Source: Clostridiales bacterium (GTDB lineage: Bacteria; Bacillota; Clostridia; Lachnospirales; Lachnospiraceae). Taken from it: a stretch of DNA of 6,547 nt. A program made the position numbers and the translations under genes. The stretch spans positions 1 to 6,547 of the forward strand of contig JAJQBM010000101.1 in assembly GCA_021203285.1 (NCBI GenBank). Direction: 5' to 3'. This document shows positions 4,964 through 6,547 of this stretch, piece by piece; position 1 is the first letter of the stretch; the number at the start of each line of letters is the position of its first letter. The notes beneath the pieces are model-generated. The model had not been told where the DNA came from. It was given only the letters and a program-made list of their open reading frames with translations, and did no database searches.

Positions 4964-5734
4964 ATGCAGGAACCGTTTGATGTGAAGGGAGTCCGAATCG
5001 GGGAAGGACGCCCCATGATCTGTGTGCCGGTGGTGGAGACGAGCGCCGCGGCGATCGTCGGTAAGATTGACGCGCTTGTGAAAAAGGGCGTGCAGATGAT
5101 CGAGTGGCGGGTGGATTGCTTTGAGGAGATCGACCGGCCGGAGCGTGTGAAGGCGGTGCTGGAGGAGATCCGGCCGCTGACGGAGCAGACTGTCATGCTT
5201 TTTACTATCCGTACTGCCAAGCAGGGCGGGAATACGGCGCTGGAGGAGAAAAAGATTCTCTATCTGAATGAACTGGCGGCAAAAAGCGGCAGCATCGACC
5301 TGATCGATCTGGAGTTTTTTGAGGCGACGCGGCCGGAGCGGGAGATCCGCCGCTTCCAGAAAATGGGCGTCCGCATCATTGCCTCCCACCATGATTTCCA
5401 TGCGACGCCGGATGACCGGATCCTGCACATGCTGATGGAGCAGATGAAGCACGGTGGGGCGGACATCGCCAAGCTGGCGGTGATGCCGAACTCGGCGGAC
5501 GATGTGCTTCGCCTGATGAAGCTGACCAATGATATAAAGCAGAAATACCCCTTGCTTCCGCTGGTCACCATGTCCATGGGCGGGCTCGGTGTGATCAGCC
5601 GTGTCTGCGGTGAGACCGTCGGGTCGTGTATCACCTTCGGTGCGGACGGACAGGTGTCCGCGCCGGGACAGCTACAGATGGAGACGCTGGCGGGCATATT
5701 GGATGCGCTGCACGCGTCGGGGACGAGTGCGTAG
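4964..5734 (+). CDS. aroD: 3-dehydroquinate dehydratase, type I
   Basis: A 256-residue class I (Schiff-base) dehydroquinase converting 3-dehydroquinate to 3-dehydroshikimate, the substrate of AroE. Key residues are all present and mostly in the Salmonella/E. coli numbering: EWRVD (47-51), R83 in FTIRT, the general acid/base H143 in SHHDF (141-145), Schiff-base K170 in AKLAVM (169-174), R213 in ISRVCG, and S232/Q236 in VSAPGQ. Length is normal for the family (about 250). The ATG has AAGGGGA 7 nt upstream. It is the first gene of a plus-strand unit with aroK, 89 bp downstream, and diverges from aroE through a 166-bp control region with back-to-back promoters. That places consecutive pathway steps (AroD, AroE) under linked control. 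Confidence 0.96.
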   Translation: MQEPFDVKGVRIGEGRPMICVPVVETSAAAIVGKIDALVKKGVQMIEWRVDCFEEIDRPERVKAVLEEIRPLTEQTVMLFTIRTAKQGGNTALEEKKILYLNELAAKSGSIDLIDLEFFEATRPEREIRRFQKMGVRIIASHHDFHATPDDRILHMLMEQMKHGGADIAKLAVMPNSADDVLRLMKLTNDIKQKYPLLPLVTMSMGGLGVISRVCGETVGSCITFGADGQVSAPGQLQMETLAGILDALHASGTSA

Positions 5735-5747
5735 GGAGCAGAGCAAT

Positions 5748-5796
5748 CTGTTGTATCATAGAGAGCTGCAGCATCCTGTGATCGGGATGGCAACAG
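5748..5796 (+). other. Stem-loop in the aroD-aroK gap
   Basis: CTGTTG (5748-5753) pairs with CAACAG (5791-5796), enclosing a smaller stem CATCC/GGATG (5772-5776/5785-5789). No T run follows, so it is not an intrinsic terminator. It could be an mRNA processing or stability structure between the two genes. The rest of the 89-bp gap holds only the aroK ribosome binding site. Confidence 0.3.
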
Positions 5797-5823
5797 GGTG
5801 TGATGCGTTTGCAGGAGGAACAG

Positions 5824-6333
5824 ATGAGGAAGCACATATTCCTGATCGGGTTTATGGGTGTCGGAAAGAGTACGGTCTCCAGAAAGCTGAGAGACCGGAT
5901 GAAGGCACAGGAGATCGATATGGACGCGGCGATTGTCCGCGAGGCGGGAATGCCTGTCAGCGAGATTTTTGAGAGGTACGGCGAGACGCATTTTCGCGAT
6001 CTGGAGACACAGATGCTGCAAAAGATTGCCGACGGCAGTCCGGCGGTGGTCTCTTGCGGCGGCGGGTGTGTGCTGCGCCCGGAGAATGTCGCGATCATGA
6101 AGGAGAGCGGAACGATCGTCCTTCTGACAGCCGACCCGACCACGATTTACTACAGAGTCCGGAACTCCAAAGCCCGGCCGATTCTAAACGGCCATATGAA
6201 TGTGGAGTATATCGCCGGTCTGATGGAGCAGCGCCGGCCTGCCTACGAGGGAGCTTGCGATATCCGGGTTTCCACGGACGGGAAGCGACCGGACCGGATC
6301 GCGGGGGAGATTCTTGAGAAGATAACTCAATAG
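5824..6333 (+). CDS. aroK: Shikimate kinase
   Basis: A 169-residue P-loop kinase phosphorylating shikimate to shikimate 3-phosphate with ATP. The start at 5824 has AGGAGG (5813-5818) 5 nt upstream; the GTG at 5800 and ATG at 5803 would extend the protein through the ribosome binding site and are rejected. Motifs: Walker A GFMGVGKST (9-17), shikimate-binding D32 and D34 in IDMD, R58 in FRDLE (57-61), GGG (79-81), lid-type R118 in ARPIL, and adenine-site region RRPAYE (137-142). Length is normal (about 170). It is the second gene of the aroD unit and uses the product of AroE. It ends 5 nt before the hairpin of the convergent tRNA cluster, which on this strand lacks a T run. Confidence 0.95.
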   Translation: MRKHIFLIGFMGVGKSTVSRKLRDRMKAQEIDMDAAIVREAGMPVSEIFERYGETHFRDLETQMLQKIADGSPAVVSCGGGCVLRPENVAIMKESGTIVLLTADPTTIYYRVRNSKARPILNGHMNVEYIAGLMEQRRPAYEGACDIRVSTDGKRPDRIAGEILEKITQ

Positions 6334-6372
6334 AAAAAGAGGGTATTGACCGCTTCAAAGTCGATACCCTCT
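6334..6372 (-). terminator. Intrinsic terminator of the tRNA cluster
   Basis: Arms 6338-6350 and 6360-6372 pair over 13 positions (GAGGGTAT core, one mismatch or wobble), with a 9-nt loop. On the minus strand the hairpin is followed by TTTTTC, so it terminates the tRNA transcript coming from the right. On the plus strand it follows aroK directly but is trailed by CACTATG, so it is a poor terminator for aroK. The T run lies directly against the aroK stop codon. Confidence 0.8.
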
Positions 6373-6377
6373 CACTA

Positions 6378-6449
6378 TGCAACCGGCGGGAATCGAACCC
6401 ACATTACAGGAGTCGGAGTCCTGCGTTCTATCCGTTAGACTACGGTTGC
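6378..6449 (-). tRNA. tRNA-Arg(CCG)
   Basis: A 72-nt cloverleaf: acceptor GCAACCG/CGGTTGC with discriminator A; anticodon stem CAGGA/TCCTG; loop CTCCGAC with anticodon CCG (reads CGG); T-arm GTGGG-TTCGATT-CCCGC. The D-stem is weak, with an apparent C12-A23 mismatch. CCA is not encoded. The terminator follows 6 nt downstream. Confidence 0.93.
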
Positions 6450-6461
6450 CTCTGAAACACA

Positions 6462-6488
6462 CAGCGACAATCAGTGGAATTGTCGCTG
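6462..6488 (-). other. Hairpin between the two tRNA genes
   Basis: CAGCGACAAT (6462-6471) and ATTGTCGCTG (6479-6488) form a perfect 10-bp stem with a 7-nt loop in the 46-bp spacer. On the minus strand it is followed by TGTGTGTTTC, a poor T run. It may be a weak terminator or a processing signal for the tRNA precursor. Confidence 0.5.
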
Positions 6489-6495
6489 CGGTAAG

Positions 6496-6547
6496 AGCTT
6501 CGAATGGGACTCGAACCCACGACCTACGCATTACGAGTGCGTCGCTC
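6496..6547 (-). tRNA. tRNA-Thr(CGT), cut by the window edge
   Basis: The 3' part of a tRNA is visible: anticodon stem ACGCA/TGCGT, loop CTCGTAA with anticodon CGT (reads ACG), T-arm GTGGG-TTCGAGT-CCCAT, acceptor 3' strand TCGAAGC and discriminator T. CCA is not encoded. The acceptor 5' strand and most of the D-arm lie beyond 6547. Confidence 0.88.

Noticed and set aside
4798..5220. Upstream extension of the aroE frame
   Set aside because: It would overlap the divergent aroD gene and both promoters, and adds sequence unlike AroE. The ATG at 4797 has a good ribosome binding site and the family N-terminus.
1..6547. CRISPR array, insertion sequence or prophage genes
   Set aside because: There are no regularly spaced repeats, no transposase or integrase, and no phage structural genes. 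The Rpn protein belongs to a family often named putative transposase but is a nuclease without insertion-sequence ends here.

Overview
The window looks like a chromosomal segment of a gut-type Clostridia bacterium, most likely Lachnospiraceae. This rests on the protein style (Rpn, TmcAL and AroK sequences typical of that family), GGAGG-type ribosome binding sites, tRNA genes without an encoded CCA, and AT-rich promoters around GC-rich genes. The species cannot be named from the sequence.

Layout, left to right. Positions 1-283 are a non-coding stretch with a possible upstream terminator tail, a candidate promoter (TTGATA-N17-TATGAG) overlapped by a palindrome, and a long leader with small hairpins. 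Next is a plus-strand Rpn-family PD-(D/E)XK nuclease gene (284-1312). Its last 63 codons carry their own strong ribosome binding site, an in-frame ATG and a perfect TATAAT hexamer upstream. That is the arrangement expected for an intragenic antitoxin-type small protein (RpnS-like). Four bases on, and convergent, lies tmcAL (tRNA-Met cytidine acetate ligase). It is the last gene of a probable minus-strand operon aroE > DAHP synthase > tmcAL. Between aroE and the DAHP synthase gene sits a 143-bp non-coding element bounded by 25/26-bp inverted repeats, resembling a MITE or a structured intercistronic RNA.

A second, plus-strand shikimate unit (aroD > aroK) diverges from aroE. The two promoters are both well formed (17-bp spacers), have their -35 hexamers 4 bp apart, and share a 13-bp palindrome between them. 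A second 14-bp palindrome covers the aroD -10 region. After aroK a minus-strand intrinsic terminator closes a tRNA cluster: tRNA-Arg(CCG), and a tRNA-Thr(CGT) cut by the window edge.

Functionally, the centre supplies four shikimate-pathway activities: DAHP synthase (entry step), AroD (dehydroquinate dehydratase), AroE (shikimate dehydrogenase) and AroK (shikimate kinase). aroB, aroA and aroC are not here. TmcAL and the tRNAs belong to translation. The Rpn locus is the accessory, defence-like part. The points most worth a second look are the intragenic small ORF in rpn, the AroE dinucleotide-binding loop in which expected glycines are arginines, the 143-bp palindromic element, and the shared aroE/aroD control region.
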